A program made the position numbers and the translations under genes. A stretch of DNA of 64,000 nucleotides from Turbatrix aceti (Eukaryota > Nematoda > Chromadorea > Rhabditida > Panagrolaimidae): contig OZ017770.1 in assembly GCA_963969345.1 (NCBI GenBank), positions 3,171,246-3,235,245 of the forward strand, given 5' to 3'. The notes under the pieces are model-generated. The model did no database searches. It worked only from the letters and a program-made list of their open reading frames with translations, and was not told the DNA's origin. Numbering within the stretch: position 1 is the first letter of the stretch; every line of letters starts with the position of its first letter. Shown here one piece after another: positions 23,101 to 34,376 of this stretch.

Positions 23101-26100
23101 TCAAATTGGGTCGTCGCCAGCGCCTGATTCGCATTGCACTCAAGAACGTCAAGCTGCGCAATAGCCTGAAACGCAAGGCTGCCCGTCATTTCATGGAGAT
23201 CAGCCGGCTGCAACTGGAACTGCCAACTCGAGCCACGGTTAATGCATTCAGGGTTATGCGGCTTGCTTTCCAACCATTGCTCGAAGGGCCTGAAAGAGTT
23301 GATTCAAGGGACTTTGAAACTATCCGCTACGACTACCCGCACCGCGTTTACGAGCGTCATGTTGAAGAAACTATGCGACGCAGGAATCTTTTATGGTCAC
23401 TCGATCAACGGCACAAACGCTTGGCGATCTTGGTGAATGGTAAGAAGAAATCGGAATCTGCCAAACCCGTAAAAAGATCTCGATCTCTGCCTGTTGTTTC
23501 CCGTATTACCATTCCCGTCTTCAAAAAACCTCCAGCGCTCAAGCCCCAACTTCCGGTGCCGAAGAAATCTGCCCTGAAGAAGCCGGCTGAAAAGTCCGGG
23601 ACTGCCCCACCTGCTGAGACCAAGAAGGCCAAGCGAAGGACCCCGAAGAAGAAGAAGAAGGTTGCCTTCAAAGGAATCAAGAAAACTGTGCATATCATCA
23701 TCAAGCGACGAAAGAAGCGGGATGCAAATCGAAAGCGTTTGAGATTGAGGAGAAATCCCGTCAACACGCAGAACTCGCTTTGGACGAAGTATAACAATAC
23801 CTTTGAGCCTCCACCTGCTCGGTTGCTCTCCTTCCCGTCAATGGACGATCAGCGCGTCATGAAAACCTATATCAATGGTTCTGAGCGAAAGGTTAGTTGT
23901 TTTCCTCTTACCGCGTTTTTACCCTGCAAAACCGTGTTTCAGATCAATTGGAAAGATGAAGACGAGCTTGCTCAGTTTGAGGAACTGGACGAGTACTACA
24001 ACGTCGATACTTCCCAGCCCCACTTTGTGGATGATTCTCCGACGGAAAACAAGATTTTGCCTCGTCTGAGATCTTTGCGCCGACCGCTCTTCAAGGCTTT
24101 CACCCGCACTGTCACGCCTGGTGTACAGAAAACCATTCTCAAACGAACCCACAAATTGCTCAAAAACCGTAAACTTGGCCGTGGCAAGGTTCTGGATGAG
24201 CTGCTGGAAAATCCACGAGTTCAATGCGGCAAGAGATGGAAGTTTGAGGACATTGAAAAGCTATTCTTTGAACACGACAGCTACATCAAGGACAAGAAGG
24301 TCATGAGCATCGATCACAACTTCAATGCTCGGCCTAATGGACTCAGATTCATCAGCATGGTCGCCAACGGATGCGAGGAACCCGAAGATCACCTGTTTCC
24401 GTACGAAGCACTGCGGCACGTTGCTCTGGGACTCCGCTCAGGTCCATCGTGTCTGAAAAATGTGGACGAAGCCGTAATCAAGCGGGTCATGAAGGACAAG
24501 GAACGCAAAGTCTGGGCTTTGCACCGACGACCGAAGCGACCTACTGTTGGCACGGAACATGAAATTGCGGTTCGTGTAATTTCGCCACCACCGAAACCTG
24601 TCAAACCTCCTCCAAAGCCGAAATCAAAAGAGACGAGTACTGCGCCTAAGAGCGGGCAAAGGAGTGCTGCAGGCACCGCGAAAGCAGCTACCACATCAAA
24701 ATCTGGTCTGCCAAAACCTCGAGTTTCGAAATCCGCTCCAGTTCGATCGTCTTCAAAGACTCGGAAATCTGTTACTCCTGCCCCTGGCAATACACCTGTT
24801 GCTCCTTCAGCTTCAGTGACCCCTGCGGCTGTAATCCAAAAACGACCGGAATTGAACACGTCAACTGCGAAGATCATACAGAAACCATCTTCTGACGAGG
24901 TATGTTTTTATGCGTTGCAGTCCAACAAATTTTTATAATTGTTTTTTCAGCAGGGAAAGAAAAACGATTTAAAGCTTGTGATCTCACTCAACTCGGCAAA
25001 GGTCATCCGCAGACCTCCGCAACAGCCCGCCCCGCCTCCCCCGGTTTCGCCTCCGAAGAAGCAGGCATACCAACCACCACAACAGCCCCTCCAGGCCAAG
25101 CCCGAAGCTTCTGAGCCAAAGTCCAAATCCAGTCGTCGTTCTGCGAGTGCAGGTGCCAGTCTGAGCAAGAAGTATCCAGCTCCGGTGCAGAAGGAAGTCA
25201 AGGAGAAATCTAAGGAAAAATCCAAGGATAGATCCACCTCCAAGGAAAAGTCTTCAAAAGACAAATCATCCTCCAAGGAAAGATCGACTTCGAAGGACAA
25301 ATCGGCGTCCAAGGATAAATCCATTCCAAAGGATAAATCCGTTTCCAAGGAAAGATCAGCTTCGAAGGATAAATCAGCGTCAAAAGAAAAATCGGATTCA
25401 AAGGAGAAGTCTGCTTCAAAGGAAAAACCGCGTTCCGATGAAAAATCAGCTTTTAAGGAAAAAATCGTTGTTCCTCAGGAAAAATCTATTTTGCCTCCCA
25501 AAGAAAATCCTCCTGTTCCTGTTGCCACCAAGGAAATTGCTGCATCGAAGGAAACAGCTGCGCCAAAAGAAAATGCTCCTTCTACGGAAAAAGTTCCTCC
25601 AACGGAAAATGCTCCTTCCAAGGAAAATCCCGCTCCTACAGAAAATGCCGGTACTAAGGAAAGCGTTCCTTCAAAAACTCCTGAAAAAGAAGACTCAGAC
25701 GATGCCGAGCCAAAAACTTATGAAGCAATGCTGAAGTTCAGGCACAAAGAGGCCGTCGAGTTGTTCAAGCACAAAGCGGCTAGCTTCAGCGACCCGGAAA
25801 GTCAAAGACTTTATGTTTTCGATCTCCGACAACGCTTAGTTGTAAGTTTTTAAAAAGTTTTTTTTGAAAAAGAAATTAACGATTAATTTTAGGCTATCTG
25901 GTATTACTTCCTTCCTTATTACAACTCGGCTGCTGAAGTGCACGCTATGCTTGACAAATTTGGCCCACTCGCTGTCTACAATCAGCTTCAAAAAATCCGT
26001 CAAAACATCGAATACGAGATCGATTTTGCCAGAGCTGCCAAGGAGCAGAAACGCAAGGACAAACGACAAAACGCGAGAGCGCTTCGCAAGCTGGCGCTGA

Positions 26101-29100
26101 TCAAGCGACGCATTGCTCGAGAACCCATGCTGTACGAGCACTACAGGCTGCCCAAGCTCCTGAACGTAGCGCAGAACAAGGTGCTCAAGATTCCGGCCAT
26201 GCCCACTCCTAGGCTCCCCAATCCGCCACCTCCGCGACTTACGCTCGGCACGAACGGCACCCTGGTAATCAATCCGGCGTACGAGCATTATATCCAGCTA
26301 GCCAAGCTACCGAGGTTCGCCAAATCAAAGAAGCAAGCGCCAGCACCCCGACAAGTGGTCCAAAGTGCTCCACCGCCTCCGCCGATGGAAGAAGTCGTTC
26401 CGCAGCCAACAGCATCAATGCCTGCAGTCCGTGGCGGGCGGCGTGGTAGAACGCGAGGACGAGGCAATGTCAACATGGGCACCCGATGTCCTGAGGAAGT
26501 CCAAACTCCGATCACCGTCGAAGTTCCTACTAAACGTAAGATTTTCGGTTTTATAACTTCAAAAGCTTATTTTTTTATTTTTTAGCTAAAAGAGGCAGGC
26601 CTCGAAAACACCCAGCTCCTTCACCGCTCTTAACCGCACCTCCACGAGAGCCCACCACTATGCCCATTGTACGGCCTCCGGTGCCTCACGTTCAAGGGCC
26701 TCCGGGTTACGTGTCAATCGTTGCACCACCTCCACCGATGCCTCCTCGAATGCCGGCTCCCCGTCAACAACGCGTGCCCCAGCCTCAGCAGCAGGTCCCT
26801 CAGCCTGCAGCTGTCCGCATGCATTTGCAGTCTCCAACTACTGGCAAGCAAGGACGGTCATCTTCCACTCCTCGGATCAAGACGACGGTTAAGCTTCCGG
26901 GATCACGGTCAAAGTCCAAGCAACGCGATTCCTCCACTTCTACATCTTTGTCATCTACTTCTGTCCGCTCTTCTTCAACAACATCTGTGTCAACTGTGTC
27001 TTCTTCCGCCAAGCCAAATTCATCCAAGACAGCACAGCCAACGATAGAGTTAGCTCCACCCAGAATTCCTGTGTCGACTCCGACGGTAGTTCCTCCTCGC
27101 AAAGGCAAAGGCATCATGATCGAGCAAAGCCAAAACCAACCCAAACTCTATCATTCTGAATCCGAATCTGACGAAGAAACTGATCCTCCGCCGATGAAGC
27201 CTATCAAGATCAAGGTCGACATCAAATCTGCGACCATCCGGCAGGCCAATCTTCCTGATCCACCTGTTCCTGAGAAACCCAAACGTGAAAAGTCCAAAGG
27301 AAAGGAGCGGATCAAAAACAAGGATAAGGACAAGGACAAGGACAAAGATAAGGACAAGGACAAAGACAAGGACAAGGACAAGGAAAAGAAGGAAAAGAAG
27401 GACAAAGATAAGAAGGAGAAGAAGGAGAAACACAAGGACAAGGACAAGGAGAAGGATAAAGAAAAGGTGAAGGATAAAGATAAGGATAAGGACAAGGACA
27501 AGAAAAGCCATCACTCCGAGAAACCCCGCGAAAAGCTACCTCCTGTAATGCTCAGCATCCGCATGCCAAAGCCACCTCAGCTTCAGCCTCAACCACGCCC
27601 TACCGAAGAGCCTCCGCCAAAAAAGGAAAAACGAGTCCGTGGTAAGAAAGAAGACAAGGAGCGTGCCAAGCAGATGGAAAAAGAAGCCAAGGAGAAGGAA
27701 CGCGAGAAAAAACGCGAGGAAAAGCTGAAAGAAAAGGAAAAGAAGAAAAATGAAAAGGAGAAGGAAAAACAGCGCATTGCTGCTGAAAAGGCTGCCGAAA
27801 AGGAAAAATCCAAGAAAGGCCGAAAAGAACGAAAGCGGGAACAAATGCTTCGCGAGGAGCAAGAACGCGAACGCGAGCGGCAACGCATCGAGAAGGAGCA
27901 GGCTGAAATCGCTGTCAAGAAGCGCCAACGCGAAGAGCTTGAAAAGAGGAAAGGCGCGGATACCCAGCCGAAGAAGAAGCGAAAGGATAAGCCACCCAAG
28001 TTGACTCCCGTTCCTGCTTCTGCCCCTGCACCGCCAACCAAGGCAGCTCCACCTCCAACGGCGGTGAAAAAGTCTTCGTCTTCAAAGAAAAAGAAGGCGG
28101 AGAAGCACAAGGAAAAGGACAAGGCCAAGGCGGTTCTCAAAGCGAAGAAGAAGGCGAAAGCTGCTGAGAAAGCCAAATCCAAGGCGAAGGCGAAGGCAAA
28201 GGCGAAGGCGAAAGCCAAGAAACTTGCCAAGGCGGGTGGCATTGTGAAGACCAAGATCCGCGATCCCCGACGACGCAGAAAGGCAAGAACCAAGCGACTG
28301 GCCAAGCTGATGGATAAGATGAAGAAGAAGGCCATCAAGATGGCCAAGAAGCTGAAGAAGAAGCGCATTGCCAAGATCAAGAGAAAAGTCGCTAAGAAGA
28401 CAAAAGCGAAGAAGTTGCCCATGAAGCACACGGTCAAAGGAAAGAAAGCTAGAGCAGCGATTAAGAAGCGGGTAAAGAAAACTAAGCACCGTAAGAAGCG
28501 GCGCCCCCAACGCGGATTCCTTGTTCTCAAAAAATCCGGTATCATGCAATTACGGATGGATAAGCCGAGGAACATCGACTACTCGCCATCTGACGAAGAA
28601 GATGAGTATATGGATACGCGCATTACTGGCTATCAGCGACGTAAGAGCATCGCTTTCTTCAATATGATTAAGAAGAAGCTCTTCGTGCAACGGCAATCAA
28701 GGCAACATCCTGGTTTCACCCTTTGTTTTGCCAACAAGAAACAGGATGTTCTGATGCATCGCGGGGTCAAAAGAAGAATGAGATTGCTGCATCGTGCCAA
28801 GGTTCATACGCTTCTGCGGCGTGCGAAACTTGCCTACATCATGGATCTCCGGGACCGGCGGCACAAGTATCCTCTTGACGCACTTTACGCCTACGAGGAT
28901 GTCGATGCGCAGAAGCCAACCGAAACCGAACAACAGCGTATGGCACTTGCCGATCTCAGTGCTGAACGGCACAAGAAGAAGCTGAAGGCTGAACAACGCG
29001 CATGCCGAGAACGCGAGGAACAACAGCGAGAAGCTGCCCGTCGAGCTTTGGAAACTCCCGAGCAGCGTGCCAAACGCGAGAGACGTGAGCTCCGTGAACA

Positions 29101-31144
29101 CAAACGCATGGAAGAAGACAAAGAGCTGGTTGAAGCACTCCGTGTTGCAGAAGGCAGCAATGACATTGTCCGTGCAAAACGTCTGAAGGTGGAGATTCGG
29201 CGACGTGAGCATCAGCAAATGATGCGGGACGCCAAAGCAGCCGAGCGCAAGGCAGCTGCCGAGGCCGAAGCTGCTGGCGGCCGAAAACGGAAACATATCA
29301 TCATAAGCTCCGACGAAGAAGAAGAACCCGTTGTTCGCAAAGTCACTGTCAAGAAACCCGTTGCTCCAACCACCCGTGCGCCGAACCCAAAACGGCCGGC
29401 TCCAACACCAGCTGCCATGTCAGTCGCTGAACGCAAGGCTGCAGCCACCCGAACAGCAGCCAGGCATCCTCCTGCGCAGGCGACTGCTTCGTCGTCTTTG
29501 GTGGCAGCGTCCCGGAAACGACCAGCGCCTGCTACGACGACCACTGAGAAACCTGTCAAGAAACCCAACATTCTTGATGGACCTCTCACGAAAAAGCGAC
29601 CAAAGTACCTTCGAATTGTCGTGGAATTCACCACGCAACAGAAGTACGACAAGAAGGGTTTGCTGGTCAGAACTCCTTCCAACTCCGTCACTGTACCTAC
29701 CGCTTCTCTCTACCGACTCTACCACGCGTACAAGGACAGCCGACCTCAGCACGAAGTCGAAAAGCTCAAAGACGAATGCATGCGTCTGGCATCGGCGCAA
29801 TCGGAGAACTTGCGGTATGTTCTGAGCACCAAACAACGCTTGCAAATTGTCACCCAAAACGCCGAGCCAGCCAGTGAGCACGATCATCGCGAAACCATGG
29901 GCATCAAAGGCCGTCCTCGAGGTCGACCCGTCGGAAGCCGCAACAAGTGTCCTCTGGACAGCGGTGATCTGGGCAAAATGCTGGATACCAAGATCACTGA
30001 TCGCAGAAAGATGATCCCGCCGCATAATGACGAGCAAGTCGCTGCTGTCATGGCCGAAATCACGAGCAACTCCATCGGCATGGAAGCACTGCGTTCGTTC
30101 AAGATTCCCAAAATCCAGGACGCAGATCGAATCGAGGCCGAAGAACGAGCTCGCATTGAACGCGAAAAGCAGGAGCGAGAAGAAAAAGAACGCGAAAAAG
30201 AACGCGAAAAGGAACAACGTGAACGTGATCGCTACGAACGCGAAGACGACTACGATGATCGTGACCGTGATCGTGACCGAGACCGGGATCGCGATAGACG
30301 CTACGAACCAGGCTTCCATCGCCGTTATTCCAGCGACTACAACGAGCGTCGGTTTGAAACTGGACCTCCTAGAAGGTTTTATGACGATCGCAACTACGAC
30401 GACTACGGGCCGCATGAGTACCACCGAGAAGACGGCCGTGGTGGCTACCACCGACGCGGTGGCTACTACGACAAGATGCGGAGTCGCAGTCCACGATTCG
30501 AAGGCAATCGCGGTGGTGGCTATCACCCTCGACCCGGCAGAGGAGCCTATCGGGGCCGTGGTGGCTACCGAGACGACAGACCACCCCGAGATCACTGGAA
30601 GAGCGGACCTCCGCACCACAGTCACGGTCCTCCGGGCATGCACGACGACTACTACGAAGGCATGCCTCCAAAGCAACACCCAATCAACCGGGACAGCATC
30701 ACGGTCGATGGAGTGCCTCGGCCTTCGCCGATTGTCGATGGCGTCTTCCAGCCGGTGCAACGCAAAGTCCTTATACCGAACCGACCACGACTTCCGTACG
30801 ATCCCACAGCTGGGCAGACTCGAAACTGGACTCCCCACTACTTTAACCAACCACCACCATCCGTACCACCTCCACCCCCACCCCCGCCACCTCCACCACC
30901 CGCATCCAAGGGAGGCCTGATGATTCCGCTTCCTCCCATCAACATTCCACCACCCGGTATTAACAAGAGTAGTTTCCCTTCATCCTCGATCCGACTACCG
31001 ACTCCCGTTCCACCACCTCCTCCTGCCCTTGAACGGCACTCTCGGGTTACCGATCCACGGCGTACTTCGCGTCGGGATCCCCGGGAACAGCCTCGACCGG
31101 AATCACCCCCTGAAGGCGGATTGCAAATCGACGAAAGCGATTAA
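14173..31144 (+). CDS. MED1: Giant MED1-like Mediator subunit (Med1 domain in about 5,456 residues)
   Basis: Twelve exons keep one open frame: 14173-15039, 15088-18266, 18318-19121, 19170-19362, 19417-19741, 19796-19985, 20080-21779, 21829-23891, 23943-24899, 24951-25841, 25893-26535, 26586-31144. Residues 1 to about 750 are Gln-rich, then Pro-rich. Residues about 1,370-1,900 resemble the Med1 fold: ADFCLTFHLDDFRVSHAEY (human FYVEVQLDPAGQLCDVKVAHH), YFKFAKPIPF (human FFLKFPQPIPV) and a SIPRMI segment (human MSIPVTMRAI). Then follow long Lys/Arg/Ser/Pro-rich disordered regions, AT-hook matches (PKRGRPRKHP at about 26590; KGRPRGRP at about 29910), Lys-Asp runs, RGG-like Arg/Gly/Tyr repeats and polyproline. 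One LxxLL match (LTKLL) lies at 22944-22958. MED1 links transcription factors to RNA polymerase II; human MED1 is about 1,580 residues. MED1 identity rests on the middle domain and was judged by eye. Confidence 0.7.
14260..16160 (+). repeat. CAG/CAA-rich low-complexity coding tract (polyglutamine)
   Basis: Nearly two kilobases of mixed CAG and CAA codons with interspersed Met, Pro, Ala and Ser codons, encoding the glutamine-rich N-terminus of the MED1-like protein. CAG/CAA mixing argues for protein-level selection rather than a pure triplet expansion. The long leucine-rich open frames on the opposite strand are shadows of this tract. Confidence 0.9.
25200..25440 (+). repeat. Degenerate SKDKS/SKEKS-type repeat in the coding region
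   Basis: Tandem 15-18-base units (TCCAAGGATAAATC-like) coding for five- to six-residue repeats such as SKDKSA, SKERST and SKEKSD in exon 10 of the MED1-like gene. Confidence 0.85.
27319..27511 (+). repeat. GACAAG hexanucleotide array coding Lys-Asp alternation
   Basis: About 190 bases of AAGGAC/AAGGAT/AAGGAG units encode an alternating Lys-Asp/Glu run in the last exon of the MED1-like gene. Such single alternating-charge helices or disordered linkers are common in nuclear scaffold proteins. Confidence 0.9.
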
Positions 31145-31623
31145 TGTTATTTTTGATTGTATTCTTGATGTCACTTTGCTGTAAAATATTATTCAGCTTT
31201 GCATTTTGCGTTTTTGTTCATCCGATAAATACGTTGTCATTGAATTCGGGATACTTGCCGCAGAAGCAGGGAGGGATATGGGAAAGGGGTTAAAAACAGT
31301 TTCAAGTCAAAATAAAAGTAGTGTTTTTCGATCACAATCAACGTTGTGCCGCTCGCGAACTTGCTCCGACTCATGTCTGACTCTAAGTTTGGTCCAGGCA
31401 AGAAAAATACCAAAAGCAAAAGACCCATAATTGCATGCATATGGTTGCTGCATCTGTTCTGAATATCTTACAAAATCTCAAACACATGATTCGCCACTCT
31501 GCGTGCGGATTAAGGGCTCTCTGCACGAAATTTTGTTTGTCGAGGTTTCACCAGACTTCATGCGCATGAGAGCAGCACTCGCAGCGGCCGATCTTTGTTC
31601 TGTCATATTTCTCTGAGCTTATC
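31145..31623. other. Intergenic, MED1-like 3' region to VMA21-like start
   Basis: Holds the AATAAA at 31311 and a T-rich stretch just before the next ATG (ATATTTCTCTGAG). No gene seen. Confidence 0.5.
31311..31316 (+). terminator. Poly(A) signal AATAAA
   Basis: Canonical AATAAA 167 bases after the stop codon of the MED1-like gene. Confidence 0.55.
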
Positions 31624-32133
31624 ATGTCGGTGGATAGCGATACTTATGAACTCATCCAGGAGTCGGAGTTGTCTGATGGAGGAAAAGGTTGGTTTGGAGC
31701 TTAGCAGGCTTTTTTATGAAGACAATTTTTTTAGAAGCCGATACGGAAACCGAGACAGTCGATGGCAATCTTTCGGACAATGAAATCGTCCCGCAGGACG
31801 AAACTGCCGACAAAACCGAGGAGTACAACATGATCTACACCGAAGAAACTCGACAGAAAGCAATTCTGTTGCTTATTCTTTTTAGCTTCTTGATCTGCGT
31901 ACTTCCGCTCGCGACCATGTATTACGCTTACTACAACATCTTTAACGGTTGGTTTCATGCTTTGACTCACCGAAACTTATCCTGTATATCCTTTAGACTA
32001 CGACCAGCAAACCGACATGCTTTACTCTGGCATTCTATCGATCTTTGTTGTCATATTCATCGCTGCACTCTACGTTGTCCTCGCCTACCTCGATGAACGC
32101 GAAATTGAAAAGCGTTTCAAGAAAGATAACTAA
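31624..32133 (+). CDS. VMA21-like membrane protein, divergent paralogue
   Basis: Three exons joined in frame: 31624-31687, 31735-31947, 31997-32133 (137 residues). The N-terminus (about 65 residues) is acidic and hydrophilic. Two transmembrane helices follow, with the VMA21-type spacing: a first helix ending in VLPLATMYYAYYNIF (family VPIGLYFTTKSYIF) and a second ending LAYLDER. VMA21 is the ER chaperone that assembles the V0 sector of the proton-pumping V-ATPase. This copy is longer at the N-terminus than the neighbour and lacks the family IVAVV..HVVLA helix sequence, so it may have another role. Intron phases (1, 1) are shared in part with the neighbouring copy, which suggests local duplication. 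Confidence 0.6.
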
Positions 32134-32285
32134 TCTTTTGTGCCTTGCTTGTATGTATGTTACATTCCCATAATAACGGGCATTATAAATGTCTCCTATA
32201 GTTTTATTCTGAAGGTCAGAGAGCGTTGACTATTCGCTTGTTTACCTGATTGATTTTTACTTTGCATTTTTATAACTTTGTGGTT

Positions 32286-32297
32286 CTTTTTTTGCAG
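32286..32297 (+). other. 3' splice acceptor abutting the VMA21 start codon
   Basis: TCTTTTTTTGCAG is followed at once by the ATG at 32298. There is no coding exon of this gene upstream. The sequence between the previous stop (32133) and here lacks AATAAA. Confidence 0.65.
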
Positions 32298-32627
32298 ATG
32301 GACGATATCATTCCAGTTTTCCGGGACCGAGATGTTCAGAGCCGAGTCAAGAATCTCCTGGCTTACAGCCTCGTGATTCTGATTGTTCCACTTGGATCCA
32401 TGTTTTTTCTAAAGTACTACCTTTTTGAAGGTCGGTTATTACTTTTTGGTTTTCGACGTTCTTTTTACACGCGCAGCATTTCAGCCATCCTCGGATACTC
32501 CAGAAGCGACTCGACGACATACTCCGCGATCGTTGCGGTGATCCTCGTTCACGCCGTACTTGCCTTGTGGGTCTTCGCTGCCTTCCGTGACGACAAGCCT
32601 CAAAAGCCTGCAGAAAAGAAGGACTAA
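32298..32627 (+). CDS. VMA21: VMA21, V-ATPase assembly integral membrane protein
   Basis: Two exons: 32298-32430 and 32485-32627 (91 residues; human 101). It matches the family along its length: a first helix ending IVPLGSMFFLKYYLFEGA (human VPIGLYFTTKSYIFEGA), a loop with SRSDS (human SNRDS), then a second helix YSAIVAVILVHAVLALWVF (human YAAIVAVVAVHVVLALFVY). The lysine-rich C-terminus (PAEKKD) fits ER retrieval. It lies 164 bases after the VMA21-like gene on the same strand. The ATG directly follows TTTTTTTGCAG, a perfect acceptor, so the transcript start is made by trans-splicing or by a 5'-UTR intron. Confidence 0.9.
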   Translation: MDDIIPVFRDRDVQSRVKNLLAYSLVILIVPLGSMFFLKYYLFEGRLLLFGFRRSFYTRSISAILGYSRSDSTTYSAIVAVILVHAVLALWVFAAFRDDKPQKPAEKKD

Positions 32628-32858
32628 TCGCCTATCTACCTGCTTCCTGGCCAATCGCTTCTTTGCCTTGCGTTCCTGTTGTTTTGTATCTCCAGTCAAT
32701 GACTTTGTAATTACAATTGTCACTTATAAAATATGTATCTGATTACTTGCCTACTTTTGCCGAGTTTTATTCGTTTTTGGTCGAATTTTTACCTTCAGAA
32801 GTTTTGTTTTTGTGAAAATCGGTTACGATTGGTAGCTTTCAGGTTTGCGGGGCCCAAA

Positions 32859-34087
32859 ATGGCGCTTTCGAAGCCGGAGAATAACTTTTACCTTGGATTT
32901 GCGGTGCGTCTCAACAACTACACCATTCACTCTGTCGAGCGTCAGTATCTTCCTCTCGGCAAAGTTGGCGGAAAACCCGCATGGTTGAACCCGGTCAATC
33001 TCCCAGCTGTTGATCTCGTCAGGTGCAAAAAGTGTAGTCATGTGATGCCTTTGCTCATGCAGATTTACTCTCCCGGTACCCACGGTGAGGCTTTTCATCG
33101 CTACATTTACGTTTTTATGTGCAAGGGCTGCAATACGGTGAGTAAAAACCAATTAGGTTCTTCTAAAAGCAATTAACCGTTTTCTAGACCAACGATAGCT
33201 CGACGATGACGGTTCTTCGATGCCAGTTGCAGCGCGAGAACAAATTCTACAACGCTGATTCACAGCTGCGTTTCGACGACGTCGGCATCGTTGACGATCC
33301 CTATGCCGCGGACAACGACTTTGCCAAGACGTGCCTCATCTGCGGCAACTTTGCTCGCTTCCGCTGCGGCAAGTGCAACGCTGGCTGGTACTGCTGTAAG
33401 GAGCATCAGATTCTGGACTGGCAAGAAGGGCCTCTGAAGCACAAGGACTGGTGCGCGAATGGAAAATATGAAATCCCAGAGCCGGAAGACGACGATCATT
33501 CTCAGCACTTTCGCTACACCAACTTTACCTTCCCGGAGCATGGCATTGAGATGGACACTTGCTGCAAGGATGATTCTGATTACCGTGCCGCAGCAGAAGT
33601 ACCGGCCGTTGAGGCAAATGCAAATCTCGAGGATTTGCACATCGATGACACCGCTAAGAATCACGGAGGCAGTAGCAAGGTTGAGAGTGATGATTTCGAC
33701 GCTCCCGAAAACCCGGTGGACGAAAGCTTCGAACGCTTCACCAAGATCCTGGACCTCGACCCGCAGCAGATTCTTCGTTACGACCGTTTTGGCACCCCGA
33801 TCTCTGCTACTGACTACGCACAGGTTACCGGAAAGCTGCCGCCCTGTGAGAATTGCAAGGGCGCTCGCAAGTTTGAGTTCCAGATCATGCCTCACCTCCT
33901 CAACGTCATTTCGGCCGGCATGACTCCTGACTTTGCCACCATCGCGATTTACACGTGCGAGAACGACTGTGCCATCCCAGACGAGGGCTATACCCAGGAG
34001 TACGCCATCAAGCAGGATCACGTTCAACCCGAGGACACTGACGCGGTGGCGGCGAATGGCGATGCTGGACCTGATCCCGAAGATTGA
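32859..34087 (+). CDS. PDCD2: PDCD2 (programmed cell death protein 2), MYND-finger protein
   Basis: Two exons: 32859-33137 and 33188-34087 (392 residues; human 344). The N-terminal half begins with the PDCD2 TYPP-type fold (YLGFAVRL...SKVGGKPAWLNP-like). A MYND zinc finger follows: CLICGNFARFRCGKCNAGWY, then CCKEHQ...HKDWC. The C-terminal domain has YDRFGTP, LPPCENCKGARKFEFQ, PHLLN and IYTCENDC, all matching the family. An acidic, asparagine/aspartate-rich linker precedes it. PDCD2 is a dedicated chaperone of ribosomal protein uS5 (RPS2) in 40S assembly. It lies 231 bases after VMA21 on the same strand. A CTTTCAG acceptor sits 16 bases before the ATG. Confidence 0.95.
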
Positions 34088-34376
34088 TTTTCTTCAGTTC
34101 GGTTTGTTGTTGATTTTGATTTCTTTGTTGTTGTTGGAATGAAATATGGTTTATGAAGCAAAGTAGGCTGACAAAAGTTTGCAATCAAGCACGCCGGTTA
34201 CTTACTATTCCGCAGTTTTATTGCTTAAAAATCATTTTTACACATAACGCATGAAGTGAAGCATTTCAAGGCAATGTCACCCGTTTGTAGAAAAAGTGGG
34301 TTATTCTGGTAACGGTTTTTAAAATCCGCTGAAATTTATCGTTTAACATGTAGCTATAATTTTGCTAGAAAATTAC

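Noticed and set aside
27589..28575. Long phenylalanine/leucine-rich minus-strand frame resembling a membrane protein
   Set aside because: It is a shadow of the lysine-rich coding sequence (AAG/AAA reversed gives CTT/TTT); the plus-strand frame is continuous through it.
29420..30850. 476-codon minus-strand frame
   Set aside because: Antisense shadow of the Arg/Asp/Tyr-rich last exon of the MED1-like gene; no splice or domain support.
33260..34027. 255-codon minus-strand frame
   Set aside because: Antisense to the well-supported PDCD2 exon 2.
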